Positions 8,372 through 16,941 of a stretch of 64,000 nt of DNA are shown in pieces (the stretch's first letter is position 1; each line of letters opens with the position of its first letter). The stretch comes from Streptomyces sp. SPB162 (lineage in GTDB: Bacteria > Actinomycetota > Actinomycetes > Streptomycetales > Streptomycetaceae). The DNA lies in the NCBI RefSeq assembly GCF_029504575.1, contig NZ_JAQFII010000001.1, forward strand, positions 248,001-312,000. Reading direction: 5' to 3'. Under the pieces are notes generated by a model, which was not told the DNA's origin, ran no database searches, and saw nothing but the letters and a program-made list of their open reading frames with translations. The position numbers and the translations under genes are program-made.

Positions 8372-9359
8372 ATGGCCGTGTCGACGACCGCATCACCACC
8401 CGCCACCAGAACGCCCGCGGCTCCCACCGCCCGCGGGCCGTCCCGGTTCGCCTGGCGCCGCCTGGAGCGCACCTCCTCGCCCTACCTCTACATCGCCCCG
8501 TTACTTCCTGGTCTTCGCCGCCTTCGGGCTGTTCCCCCTGCTGTACACCGCGTACGTCTCCCTGACCGGGTGGCGGGCGGACACCGAAGGCAGCGAGCAC
8601 ACCTTCGTGGGGCTGGACAACTACCGGGCGCTGCTGCACGACCAGTTCTTCTGGAACGCGCTGAAGAACACCCTGGGCATCGGTGTGCTGTCCACCGTTC
8701 CGCAACTGCTGCTCGCCCTCGGCCTGGCCCACCTGCTCAATTACCGGCTGCGCGGCCGCACCTTCATCCGGATGGGGGTGCTGCTGCCGAACGTCACCTC
8801 GGTGGCCGCCGTCACCATCATCTTCGTCCAGCTCTTCGGGCGGGACTACGGGCTGGTGAACTGGGTGCTCGGCCTGTTCGGCGTCGGCCACACCGACTGG
8901 CAGGCCGGCACCCTGTCCTCCTGGGTCGGCATCTCCTGCATCGTCACCTGGCGCTGGACCGGCTACAACGCCCTGATCTACCTCGCCGCCATGCAGGCCG
9001 TGCCCTTCGAGCTCTACGAGGCCGCCGCCATCGACGGGGCGAGCCGGTGGCGGCAGTTCCGCAGCATCACCATCCCGATGCTGCGCCCGACGATCCTGTT
9101 CACCGTCATCACCTCCACCATCGGGGCGCTCCAGATGTTCGGCGAGCCGCTGCTGTTCAGCGCCAGCCAGACGCCCATGGCCGGTGGCTCGCAACACCAG
9201 TTCCAGACGATGGCGCTCTACACGTACGACCAGTTCTGGGGCAAGTTCAAGTACGGCTACGGGGCCGCGATCTCCTGGGCGATGTTCCTGGTGATCGTCC
9301 TCATCGTCGCGCTGAACTTCGCCCTCGCGCGACGCATGAAGGGAGTCGACGCCGCATGA
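8372..9359 (+). pseudogene. ABC sugar-importer permease 1, split by a +1 frameshift
   Basis: MalF/UgpA-type inner-membrane permease that should pair with the next gene. The start codon ATG 8372 follows AAGGAG. The first frame gives MAVSTTASPP to TSSPYLYIAP. At 8501-8502 an extra T in CCGTTACTTC shifts the frame, and the next frame continues YFLVFAAFGLFPLLYTAY and carries the rest: helices, the EAA loop (ELYEAAAIDGASRWRQF) and the end ARRMKGVDAA. One T removed restores a normal ~328-residue permease. Without correction the first frame reads on into permease 2 as a spurious fusion. Both flanking genes are intact and overlap by ATGA, so a sequence error is as likely as a real mutation. Confidence 0.85.
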
Positions 9360-10291
9360 GCGCCCCCGTTCCCCTCACCGGCACCACCCACCCCACGCAC
9401 CAGACCCCTGCGCACCAGGCCCCGGCGCACCGGCAGCCCCGCCGCACCGGCAGCCGACGGGCCCGCGACAGCCAGCTCACCGCCGGGCGGGGCATCTACG
9501 CCGTCCTGGCCGTCGTGGTCGCGCTCTCGCTCTTCCCGCTCTACTGGACGGTGGTCGCCGCGTCCCGCGACAACGCCTCGATCACCCGCATGCCACCCGT
9601 CCTGCTGCCCGGCTCCCGGCTGTGGTCCAACATCGGCCGGGTCTTCAGCCAGTCCGACATGCAACCGGCGCTGCTCAACTCGGTGATCGTCTCCACCCTG
9701 GTGACGGCCTCGGTGATCACTACCTCGACCCTGGCCGGCTTCGCCTTCGCGAAACTGCGCTTCCGGGGCCGCAACGGCCTGCTCGGTGCCGTCGTGGCGA
9801 CGATGATGGTGCCCACCCAACTCGGCATCATCCCGCTCTACATCATGATGGCGAACTGGCTGCACTGGGCCGACCACCTCCAGGCCCTGATCTTCCCGTC
9901 CATCGCCAACGCCTTCGGCGTCTTCTTCATGCGCCAGTACCTCGTCACCGCCGTCCCCGACGAACTGCTCGACGCCGGACGCATGGACGGCTGCACCACC
10001 CGCGGCCTGGCCTGGCACGTCGTGGTGCCGGCCGCCCGCCCCGCGATGGCGGTGCTGGGGATGCTGACCTTCATGGCGACCTGGAACGACTTCTACTGGC
10101 CCAAGGTCGTCATGACGCAGCAGAACCCGACCGTCCAGCTGTCCCTGTCGGAACTGGCCAGCGGCTACTTCCGGGACAACTCACTCGTACTCGCCGGCAC
10201 GCTGGTCTCCAGCCTGCCGATCATCGTGGTCTTCCTTCTGATGGGCCGCCAGATCCTCGACGGAATCATGCAGGGAGCGATGAAGGGATGA
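9356..10291 (+). CDS. ABC sugar-importer permease 2 (MalG-like), 311 aa
   Basis: Inner-membrane partner of permease 1. A His/Thr/Pro-rich cytoplasmic N-tail of about 40 residues (THPTHQTPAHQAPAHR) precedes six predicted helices. The conserved EAA loop reads ELLDAGRMDGCTTRGLAWHV, the contact site for the ATPase. The start overlaps the previous stop as ATGA (9356-9359), and its own stop overlaps the GH3 start the same way, so translation of the three is coupled. The end RQILDGIMQGAMKG is typical of the family. No ATPase gene follows. Confidence 0.94.
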   Translation: MSAPVPLTGTTHPTHQTPAHQAPAHRQPRRTGSRRARDSQLTAGRGIYAVLAVVVALSLFPLYWTVVAASRDNASITRMPPVLLPGSRLWSNIGRVFSQSDMQPALLNSVIVSTLVTASVITTSTLAGFAFAKLRFRGRNGLLGAVVATMMVPTQLGIIPLYIMMANWLHWADHLQALIFPSIANAFGVFFMRQYLVTAVPDELLDAGRMDGCTTRGLAWHVVVPAARPAMAVLGMLTFMATWNDFYWPKVVMTQQNPTVQLSLSELASGYFRDNSLVLAGTLVSSLPIIVVFLLMGRQILDGIMQGAMKG

Positions 10292-12849
10292 CCGTGACCG
10301 CAGAGGACCCCACCGAACCGGCCGTCCCCGGCGCCCCCGTACCCCCGGGCGCCGTACCCCCGGCCACCGCGGCGCTGCCGTCCGCCGAGGAACTGGACCG
10401 GCTGATCGCCAAGCTCGACCTGACCGCCAAGGTGCGGCTGCTCTCCGGCTCCGCGGTCTTCCGCACCCCGGCGGAACCCGCCGTCGGGCTGCGGGCCATG
10501 ACGTTCTCCGACGGCCCGGTCGGGGTGCGGGGCGAGCGCTGGGACGAACGCGACGCCGCCCTCACCCTGCCCTCCCCCACCGCGCTCGCGGCCTGCTGGG
10601 ACGAGCAGCTGGTCGAGGAACTGGGCGGACTGCTGGCGAGCGAGGCACGCCGCAAGCGGATCGACGTCCTGCTCGCACCCACCCTCAACCTGCACCGCTC
10701 CCCCGTCGGCGGCCGTCACTTCGAGTGCTTCTCCGAGGACCCGCTGCTCACCGGCCGCACCGGCGCCGCGTATGTGCGCGGGGTGCAGGGCGGCGGGGTG
10801 GCGGCGACCGCCAAGCACTACGTGGCCAACGACTCCGAGACCGAACGCCTCACCCTGGACGCGCACATCGACGAACGCACCCTGCGAGAGGTGTACCTGG
10901 CGCCCTTCGAGGCCGCCGTCCAGGCCGGTGCCTGGGTGGTGATGTCGGCGTACAACGCCGTCAACGGCACCGCCATGTCGGAGAGCCCGCTGCTCGACGA
11001 GCCGCTGAAGGGTGAGTGGGGTTTCGACGGTCTGGTCGTGTCGGACTGGGGCGCGGTGCGCTCCACGGCCGCCTCGGCCCGCGCGGCGCAGGACCTGTCC
11101 ATGCCGGGGCCGAATGCCCTGTGGGGCGCTGCGCTGGTGCGGGCGGTCGAGGACGGCACCGTCCCCGAGGCCGCCATCGACGCCAAGCTCCGCCGCATCC
11201 TGCGGCTCGCCGCCCGCGTCGGGGCGCTCGCCGGCCCACCGCCGCGCCCCGTGCCGCCGCCCGCGCCCTCCCCGGAGGCGGCCCGGGCCCTGCTGCGCCG
11301 CGCCGTCGCCGCCGGGGCGGTGCTGCTCCGAAACGAGGACGCGCTGCTGCCGCTGAACCGCGCGCGGCTGCGGTCGGTCGCGGTCATCGGGCCGAACGCG
11401 GCCGCGGCCCGGATCCAGGGCGGGGGCAGCGCCGGTGTCTTCCCCGCCGCCGCGCTCTCGCCCCTGGAGGGCATCCGCGGCGCACTGGAGGGCGGCACCG
11501 AGGTCCGGCACTGCGCGGGCGTCTTCCTCACCGCCCGCCCGACGCCGTTGTCGGCCCGGAACGCCTACGACCCGCGTACCGGTGAACCGGGTGTCCTGGT
11601 GCGCTACCTCGACGACCAGGACGCCGAGGTGCACGTCGAACACCGCCTCAGCGGCCGGATCCTGGAACCCACCGACGCCGGCGCGGACATCAGTGCGGCG
11701 ACCACCGTCGAGGTCAGTGCCGTGCTGCGGCCTGACCGGTCCGGCGTGTGGCGGTTCGCGGTGGTCGGTCTCGGGCAGGTGAGCCTGCGGGTCGACGGCC
11801 GGACGCTGATCGACGAGTACGTGGCGCCCGAGTCGCGGGATCCCACCTATCTCCACGTCGCGCCGTCCTTCCGGCAGGTGCCCTGGCAGGTCGAAGCGGG
11901 CCAGGACGTGCGACTGGTGGCACGCCGCCGGATGGAGGCCGATTCCGGATACCCGGTGGCGCTGGCCGCCGACCCGCCGCGTCGCGACGAGGACGCGGAA
12001 CTGGCGGCGGCCGTGGAGTGCGCGCGCTCCGCGGACCTGGCGATCGTGGTGGTCGGCACCACCGACGAGTTCGAGAGCGAGGGGTTCGACCGCCCGGGGC
12101 TGGCCCTGCCGGGGCGTCAGGACGAACTGGTGGCCGCCGTCGCCGCGGCCAATCAGCGGACCGTGGTCATCGTGAACTCCGGCGGACCGGTCGAGATGCC
12201 GTGGCGTTCGTCGGTTCCGGCCGTCCTCCTCGGCTGGTTCCCCGGCCAGGAGGCGGGCGACGGGCTGGCCGACGTGCTCTTCGGCGCAGCGGAGCCGGGC
12301 GGCCGGCTCCCCACCACCTGGGCGGCCCGCACCGAGGACGTCCCGGTGTTGGACACCGTGCCCGTCGACGGCGTCCTGCGCTACGCGGAAGGCCCCCGCA
12401 TCGGCTACCAGGCCTGGCTGCACGCGACGAACGAGCCGGCCTTCTGGTTCGGACACGGTCTCGGCTACACCCGCTGGAGCTACGAGGGTCTCTCGGCCCC
12501 CAAGGCGCTCGCGGCGGGGGCGGCGCTGACGGTCCACGTCCGGCTGCGGAACACCGGTGCGCGGGCGGGGCGGGAGGTGGTGCAGGTGTACCTCTCCCGT
12601 CCGCCGGACGCCTCGGCCCGCGGCCCGGAACGCCGGCTCGCGGGGTACGCCGCCGTCCGGGCGGAACCGGGCGAGACGGTGACCGCGGCTGTCCGCGTCG
12701 AACCGCGTGCCTTCCAGTACTGGTCGCCCGAGCACGCCGGCTGGCGCACCGAGCCCGGCGACGTCGTCCTGTTCGCCGGATCCTCATCGGCCGAACTGCC
12801 GCTGCGTGCCCGACTCACGGTGACGGCGGAGCCGGAACCCTCGCCCTGA
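10288..12849 (+). CDS. Cytoplasmic GH3 beta-glucosidase with PA14 insertion, 853 aa
   Basis: Hydrolyses imported beta-linked oligosaccharides to monosaccharide. There is no signal peptide, so it acts inside the cell, which fits its place as last gene of the importer operon. Domain order: GH3 N-terminal barrel about 35-310 with SEDPLLTG, KHYVAND and the nucleophile motif GLVVSDWGAV (Asp253); GH3 C-terminal domain interrupted by a PA14 module at about 425-555 (GVLVRYLDDQDAEVHVEH to DVRLVARRRM); and a C-terminal fibronectin-III-like domain (VHVRLRNTGARAGREVVQVY). PA14 within GH3 shapes the active site and often favours disaccharides. ATGA overlap with permease 2 sets the start. A strong terminator follows at 12887. 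Confidence 0.95.
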   Translation: MTVTAEDPTEPAVPGAPVPPGAVPPATAALPSAEELDRLIAKLDLTAKVRLLSGSAVFRTPAEPAVGLRAMTFSDGPVGVRGERWDERDAALTLPSPTALAACWDEQLVEELGGLLASEARRKRIDVLLAPTLNLHRSPVGGRHFECFSEDPLLTGRTGAAYVRGVQGGGVAATAKHYVANDSETERLTLDAHIDERTLREVYLAPFEAAVQAGAWVVMSAYNAVNGTAMSESPLLDEPLKGEWGFDGLVVSDWGAVRSTAASARAAQDLSMPGPNALWGAALVRAVEDGTVPEAAIDAKLRRILRLAARVGALAGPPPRPVPPPAPSPEAARALLRRAVAAGAVLLRNEDALLPLNRARLRSVAVIGPNAAAARIQGGGSAGVFPAAALSPLEGIRGALEGGTEVRHCAGVFLTARPTPLSARNAYDPRTGEPGVLVRYLDDQDAEVHVEHRLSGRILEPTDAGADISAATTVEVSAVLRPDRSGVWRFAVVGLGQVSLRVDGRTLIDEYVAPESRDPTYLHVAPSFRQVPWQVEAGQDVRLVARRRMEADSGYPVALAADPPRRDEDAELAAAVECARSADLAIVVVGTTDEFESEGFDRPGLALPGRQDELVAAVAAANQRTVVIVNSGGPVEMPWRSSVPAVLLGWFPGQEAGDGLADVLFGAAEPGGRLPTTWAARTEDVPVLDTVPVDGVLRYAEGPRIGYQAWLHATNEPAFWFGHGLGYTRWSYEGLSAPKALAAGAALTVHVRLRNTGARAGREVVQVYLSRPPDASARGPERRLAGYAAVRAEPGETVTAAVRVEPRAFQYWSPEHAGWRTEPGDVVLFAGSSSAELPLRARLTVTAEPEPSP

Positions 12850-12886
12850 CCGGCACCCCCGTCCGCCTCCCCGCGGACCGAGAGCG

Positions 12887-12922
12887 GGTGTGCCCTCCGG
12901 TCCTGACCCCGGAGGGCACACC
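12887..12922. terminator. Bidirectional terminator between convergent genes
   Basis: Fourteen-base perfect stem (12887-12900 with 12909-12922) and an 8-base loop, between the GH3 stop and the stop of the opposing lipoprotein gene. Confidence 0.85.
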
Positions 12923-12958
12923 AGGGGCCGTGGCGCAGTATTCGGGAGCCGCGGTTTC

Positions 12959-13636
12959 TTACGGGGCGCTCCAGACGACGGGCCTGCTGAAGTAGGGGGT
13001 GACCTCGCCGGCCCCGGACGGCCCCTCGTTCCACCGGACCTCGCGGATGGAGCCGCCGCCCGGCACCAGGTAGGCGAGGCAGGTCTGGTAGGACTTCCCG
13101 CCCGCGAAGGGCTTCGGCGCCTTGCTGTCGGCGCACCGCTTGAACTCGCCGATGAAGGTGACGGACGACTGCTGCTGGCCGCGGTCGTCGATCGCCTGGA
13201 AGGCGATGTCCGGGTCGTCGTCCCCGGTCGGCGCGGTGCTACCCGTCGCCTTGACGCGCACCTTGACGTAGTACGGCGTGGCCGTGGACTCGGTCGCGTT
13301 CAGTTGCACGTTCTTGAAGTCGTCGATCGAGCCCTTCTCTATCGACACGACGGAGACCTGGAGCGGAAGGCCCTTCTGTACCTTCCGCAGGTCGAAGGCG
13401 CCCAGCGGGACCCAGGCGACGGTAGCGTCCTGAGCCACCGCGAGGCGCGTACCGGCCGGAGTGAGCCCGGTCGATCCGGCTGCGGGGTCGGCCGACGCCT
13501 GCGCCGGTTCGGCGGGAGGGGCGGGCGTTCCGGTGGCGGGGGTACCCACCCCGGACGATCCGCTCCCGCCGCAGGCGGTGAGGGCGGAGGTGAGTAAGGC
13601 GACCGCGATCAGCGCGGCTCTACGGTTTGGTGTCAC
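12959..13636 (-). CDS. Lipoprotein of unknown function, about 225 aa
   Basis: Membrane-anchored extracytoplasmic protein. A lipoprotein signal peptide (NRRAALIAVALLTSALTACG) has its lipobox Cys in LTAC, then a Gly/Ser/Pro/Ala linker and a beta-rich domain (PLQVSVVSIEKGSIDDF, PYYVKVRVKATGS, SVTFIGEFKRCAD). The layout resembles DUF4352-type actinomycete lipoproteins, but I cannot name the family. I prefer GTG 13636, which gives a compact signal peptide; in-frame starts further up, such as ATG 13699, would add an improbable long N-tail, and none has a clear binding site. Its upstream neighbour is a broken aldo/keto reductase. Confidence 0.75.
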   Translation of the reverse strand: MTPNRRAALIAVALLTSALTACGGSGSSGVGTPATGTPAPPAEPAQASADPAAGSTGLTPAGTRLAVAQDATVAWVPLGAFDLRKVQKGLPLQVSVVSIEKGSIDDFKNVQLNATESTATPYYVKVRVKATGSTAPTGDDDPDIAFQAIDDRGQQQSSVTFIGEFKRCADSKAPKPFAGGKSYQTCLAYLVPGGGSIREVRWNEGPSGAGEVTPYFSRPVVWSAP

Positions 13637-13737
13637 CCAAACAGCGTGGTCCGGCACGGCCCGCGTGTCGCGTCGTGGTCCGCTCAGTGGAACGCTCATC
13701 CGCGCCCGGGGGCTGGAATCCACCGCGCCCGCCGCCG

Positions 13738-13908
13738 AGTTGAAGCAGGAGGGGAAGATCCGCGCCCGCGGTGTCCACCGTCATCCCCGGCATGCGCACC
13801 GTGCGCAACGTGGAGCGCAACACCGCCGTGAGAGACGGACGCCCACTGACCGCCGACCAGCTCGCCGTGCTCGCCAAGCACCGCCGGCAGCGCAACTTCT
13901 CCTCCTGA
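13738..13908 (+). pseudogene. Aldo/keto reductase remnant with internal deletion
   Basis: Two pieces of an aldo/keto reductase in different frames. From 13738 one frame reads LKQEGKIRA, the family's EGKIR motif before strand 6. From about 13762 the next frame reads [16 protein letters not shown], then [20 protein letters not shown] and the typical end HRRQRNF with a stop at 13906-13908. About 100 residues between these motifs are missing, as is everything before the first. No start codon or promoter serves it, so it is a decayed gene. Confidence 0.75.
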
Positions 13909-13966
13909 CCCACTCCCGCGCCCCCACCGATTCGGCATCCCGGCCGCCCTCGGCGGGGCCGGGCCG

Positions 13967-14929
13967 TCATCCCGACTCCACGACGTCCTCGTAGAGCCGG
14001 AAGATCCGCGGCCCGGCCGTACCGCCTGCGCGTTCTCGTTCTCGCAGCAACGACCAGCAGCGGGAGACGAGTCGGCGGGCCTGGGTGCCGGCCCAGGGCC
14101 GGGGCAGCAGCTCCGGTGGGAGCAGGGGGTCCGGTTCCATGGCCCGGGTGAACTCCGCGGCGATCTCGACGGCGATGGTCAGGAGTTCGGGGGCGGAGAG
14201 CTCCGCCGGATCGTTCAGCCGTTCCAGGCGGGACCCGGCGACCGCGGTCAGGCGGTGGTAGCGGTCGGCGATGGCGTGCTGGGGCCATAGTTCGCGGGCG
14301 ATCGCGCCCGGCTCGCGCAGGTCGCCCCTTCGCAGGTCCTTCGAGGTGAGCAGGGTGACGCGGTCGGCAACGTCCAGACGGCGGGCCTCGTCCTCGACAT
14401 AGGACTCCCACGCGTTCGCACTGACGTACAGGCCGCCTTGCAGGACCGCTCCGCCCAGCCGCACGAGGGCTTCCCGCAGCGCGTCCCGGGCCGCACGGGC
14501 CGCTTCGGGTACCGCGAACGCGGCCAGGTGCCACGTGCCGTCCCAGGGCGCGAGCCCCGTGTCCTGCTGGAACGCGTACCGGACGAACTCGACGTCGGGC
14601 GCGATCGAACGGACGGTCTCGGCGGTGGCGCGCAGCAGCGCCTTACGGCCCCGGCCCTCATGGGTGAAGGCGCCCTCGGCGACGAGCCGCTTGATGCACA
14701 GCCGCACCTGCTGGTCGCTCATGGCGAGCGCGCCGGCGACGTCGTACAGTTCACCGGCGTCCACGGTGCCGTCCTCGCGGAGGAGCGCGTCGACGAGCAT
14801 GCGCGTCGGGACCTCGACGGGTCCGGCGGTCCCGCGTGCCTCGGACCCGGCCGCGACGCCCCGCCGTACGACGATCGCCGCCCGCGCTTCCGATCCCACG
14901 GCGTCCACCCGCCCCTTGTCGTCATCCAT
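13967..14929 (-). CDS. PaaX-family transcriptional regulator, 320 aa
   Basis: DNA-binding repressor of the PaaX type, a family best known from phenylacetyl-CoA control. An N-terminal winged helix at about 42-100 (TRMLVDALLREDGTVDAGEL, QQVRLCIKRLVAEGAFTHEG) is followed by the PaaX central domain (WDGTWHLAAFAVPEAARAAR, LGGAVLQGGLYVSANAWESY) and the PaaX C-terminal domain (RLTAVAGSRLERL). No phenylacetate genes are nearby, so its target is local and unknown. The perfect palindrome TATCGTATACGATA lies 35 bases upstream of ATG 14929, between this gene and the divergent alpha/beta hydrolase, and is the obvious operator candidate for both. Confidence 0.92.
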   Translation of the reverse strand: MDDDKGRVDAVGSEARAAIVVRRGVAAGSEARGTAGPVEVPTRMLVDALLREDGTVDAGELYDVAGALAMSDQQVRLCIKRLVAEGAFTHEGRGRKALLRATAETVRSIAPDVEFVRYAFQQDTGLAPWDGTWHLAAFAVPEAARAARDALREALVRLGGAVLQGGLYVSANAWESYVEDEARRLDVADRVTLLTSKDLRRGDLREPGAIARELWPQHAIADRYHRLTAVAGSRLERLNDPAELSAPELLTIAVEIAAEFTRAMEPDPLLPPELLPRPWAGTQARRLVSRCWSLLRERERAGGTAGPRIFRLYEDVVESG

Positions 14930-14963
14930 GTCGGCCGCCGATCTTTCAGACTACAAACGATCG

Positions 14964-14977
14964 TATCGTATACGATA
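14964..14977. promoter_or_regulatory. 14-bp palindrome, probable PaaX-type operator
   Basis: TATCGTATACGATA is perfectly symmetric and strikingly A/T-rich for this DNA. It sits in the divergent gap between the PaaX regulator and the alpha/beta hydrolase. Confidence 0.6.
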
Positions 14978-15083
14978 GTTCTACTTTCCGCCGATCCCTT
15001 GGAGGCAGTTCAGGCGGTCCGGAGACAGACCCCCGCTTCGACGGCTGCACACCGCCGTCTGGCCACTCGTCGCCGCCCTACTG

Positions 15084-16076
15084 GTGGTCGCGGCCCTCGG
15101 TGGCGTGATCCTTTGGCAGAACACCTTCGACGTGGATGAGCACCGGGTCACCATCCGCCAGGACGGGCGCACGCTCAGCGGCGTCCTCAGCACGCCCAGG
15201 GACGGGCGCGCCCGGCACGGGCTGGTGGTGTTCGTGCACGGCGACGGGCCGATCGACGCCACCCACGAGGGCGGATACGACCCCATGTGGGAGGCGTACA
15301 CGCGGAGCGGTTACGCCCCCTTGCCCTGGGACAAGCCCGGCGTCGGCGACACGCCGGGTGACTGGCTCGGCCAGTCGATGGACGACCGGGCGGACGAAGC
15401 CGTGGCCGCCATCGCCTGGGCCCGGTCCCGCCCGGAGGTCGACACGGCGCGGGTCGGGCTGTGGGGCGCGAGCCAGGCCGGCTGGGTACTGCCGAAGATC
15501 GCCGCGCGGACACCCGTGGCCTTCGTCATCGCGCTCTCCCCCGCCATCAACTGGCTGCGGCAGGGTCGCTTCAACCTCCTCGCCGAGTTGCACGCGGAGA
15601 ACGCGTCGCCCGCACGCGTCCAGCGGGAGACGGCCGGCAGCGACACCACACGCCGCCTGCTGGAACAGCGGGCGACCTTCGAGCAGTATGTGCGGATCCT
15701 GGGCGATCAGGACGGAATGACCGCCGGCCGCTGGGGGTTCATCGCGAGGAACTACACCGCGGACACGACAGCCGACCTGCGCGCGCTGCGCGGCATACCG
15801 GTGATGCTCGCCCTCGCGGGCCGGGACATCAACGTGGACACCACCGATACCGAGTCCGTCTACCGCGCCGTTCTGGCGCCGACCGGCCAACTGGCCGTCC
15901 GGCGCTACACCGACGCGAATCACTCGCTGGCGAAGCGCTCCCTCGAGGGGTCGGAGCTCAAGATCACTTTCACCGCCCTCTTCGCCCCGCGATCCCTCTT
16001 CGCCGACGGCTTCCTCGACGACCAACGGCGGTTCCTGCGAGATCTCCGCGGGAACGCCGCTCCTCAGGGTTCCTGA
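15084..16076 (+). CDS. Membrane-anchored alpha/beta hydrolase, at least 330 aa
   Basis: Serine hydrolase of the dienelactone/acyl-hydrolase type. One N-terminal membrane segment is followed by an extracytoplasmic alpha/beta fold with the oxyanion segment VVFVHGDGPID, nucleophile elbow GLWGASQAGW (Ser), an Asp candidate in VMLALAGRDINVD and the late His in DANHSLA. The true start is unclear. GTG 15084 is the first usable start in frame, but it falls inside the hydrophobic helix, whose better N-terminus (PPLRRLHTAVWPLVAALLVV) continues in frame back to about 15033 with no ATG or GTG. A rare CTG start or an upstream base error may explain this. Divergent from, and probably regulated by, the PaaX protein. 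Confidence 0.85.
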   Translation: MVAALGGVILWQNTFDVDEHRVTIRQDGRTLSGVLSTPRDGRARHGLVVFVHGDGPIDATHEGGYDPMWEAYTRSGYAPLPWDKPGVGDTPGDWLGQSMDDRADEAVAAIAWARSRPEVDTARVGLWGASQAGWVLPKIAARTPVAFVIALSPAINWLRQGRFNLLAELHAENASPARVQRETAGSDTTRRLLEQRATFEQYVRILGDQDGMTAGRWGFIARNYTADTTADLRALRGIPVMLALAGRDINVDTTDTESVYRAVLAPTGQLAVRRYTDANHSLAKRSLEGSELKITFTALFAPRSLFADGFLDDQRRFLRDLRGNAAPQGS

Positions 16077-16231
16077 CCCGTCGCGAGCACCGGGTGCGCT
16101 GTTGCGGTGAGATGCCACTTATGTCCTGGCAAAGTCGGCGTGTTGGTGTGCTTTTCGAGGGGAATGTGTGGGCTTGATCGTCGGGTCTGTGCCGCAACCG
16201 ATGCGGTACTCACTCGACAAGGAGAAATTTG

Positions 16232-16798
16232 ATGTCGCGTTTCGCCAAGGTCACTACGGTGGTCGCCGTCATGGGCTCCGCCCTGTTCGCCGGTGCGGGC
16301 ATGGCTTCCGCCGACGCGGGTGCGCAGGCCACGGCCATCGGTTCGCCCGGCCTCCTGTCCGGCAACGTCATCCAGGTGCCGATCCACATCCCGATCAACC
16401 TTTGCGGCAACACCGTGAACGTGGTCGGCCTGCTGAACCCGGCGTTCGGCAACACCTGCGAGAACGGCTCCGGTCAGGGCAAGGGCCACGACGACGGCCG
16501 TAACGGCGATGACGGCCGCAACGGCGACGAGCACGGTCGCCAGCACGGCCAGCACGGCCAGCACGACTCGCAGGGTGGCATGGAGACCCACAGCCAGCAG
16601 AGCGGCCAGCACAGCGAGCACGGTCAGCAGAGCGGGCAGCACAGCGAGCACACCCAGCAGAGCGGCCAGCACAGCGAGCACACCCAGCAGAGCGGGCACG
16701 CCCAGCAGAGCGGGCAGCACAGCGAGCACACCCAGCAGGCCGGTCACCAGAGCCACGACCAGCACGGCAACGGTGGCGAGGACGACTGCGACCACTGA
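16232..16798 (+). CDS. Chaplin with long His/Gln/Ser repeat tail, 188 aa
   Basis: Secreted surface protein of aerial structures. The signal peptide ends at MASADA. One chaplin domain follows at about 30-80: GSPGLLSGNVIQVPIHIPIN, then two Cys in LCGNTVNVVGLLNPAFGNTC, the family's hallmark disulfide. Short chaplins normally end here. This one continues with about 110 hydrophilic residues: an Asp/Gly/Asn-rich stretch, then 10-residue repeats of the type QQSGQHSEHT, ending DDCDH. There is no membrane anchor or LPXTG. The tail holds many His and could bind metal or mediate pH-dependent assembly, which is inference. AAGGAG 7 bases before ATG 16232 sets the start. A terminator follows. Confidence 0.9.
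   Translation: MSRFAKVTTVVAVMGSALFAGAGMASADAGAQATAIGSPGLLSGNVIQVPIHIPINLCGNTVNVVGLLNPAFGNTCENGSGQGKGHDDGRNGDDGRNGDEHGRQHGQHGQHDSQGGMETHSQQSGQHSEHGQQSGQHSEHTQQSGQHSEHTQQSGHAQQSGQHSEHTQQAGHQSHDQHGNGGEDDCDH
16595..16753 (+). repeat. 30-bp in-frame tandem repeats in the chaplin tail
   Basis: Units begin at 16595, 16625, 16655, 16685 (truncated to 18 bases), 16703 and 16733 (partial). The unit is 30 bases, encoding QQSGQHSEHT, with near-identity between copies. Every length is a multiple of three, so copy number can vary without frame loss. Confidence 0.85.
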
Positions 16799-16879
16799 TT
16801 CGCGGCGTGCCGACGGTGTGCCGGACCTTCCCGTACAAGGTCCGGTACACCGCGCGCGTCACCCTTCGATCTGAGAACG

Positions 16880-16915
16880 CCGATGGGCCCGACGGTCGTC
16901 CGCCGGGCCCATCGG
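16880..16915. terminator. Bidirectional terminator after the chaplin gene
   Basis: Twelve-base perfect stem (16880-16891 with 16904-16915) with a 12-base loop, between the convergent chaplin and epimerase genes. Confidence 0.75.
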
Positions 16916-16941
16916 CCTCTGGGGTCGGGGGCGCCCCCGGA

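Noticed and set aside
8213-10291. A single 692-codon frame spanning the permease region
   Set aside because: Its first two thirds are Arg/His-rich nonsense out of frame with permease 1; only the last part is permease 2. It arises from the +1 shift at 8501.
14944-14980. attB/tRNA-like target near the TATCGTATACGATA palindrome
   Set aside because: No tRNA structure, integrase or flanking direct repeat; better explained as an operator.
16064-16795. A minus-strand Leu/Ala/Val-rich repetitive frame opposite the chaplin
   Set aside because: Produced by the 30-bp repeats read on the other strand; no ribosome site, and the plus-strand chaplin motif is decisive.
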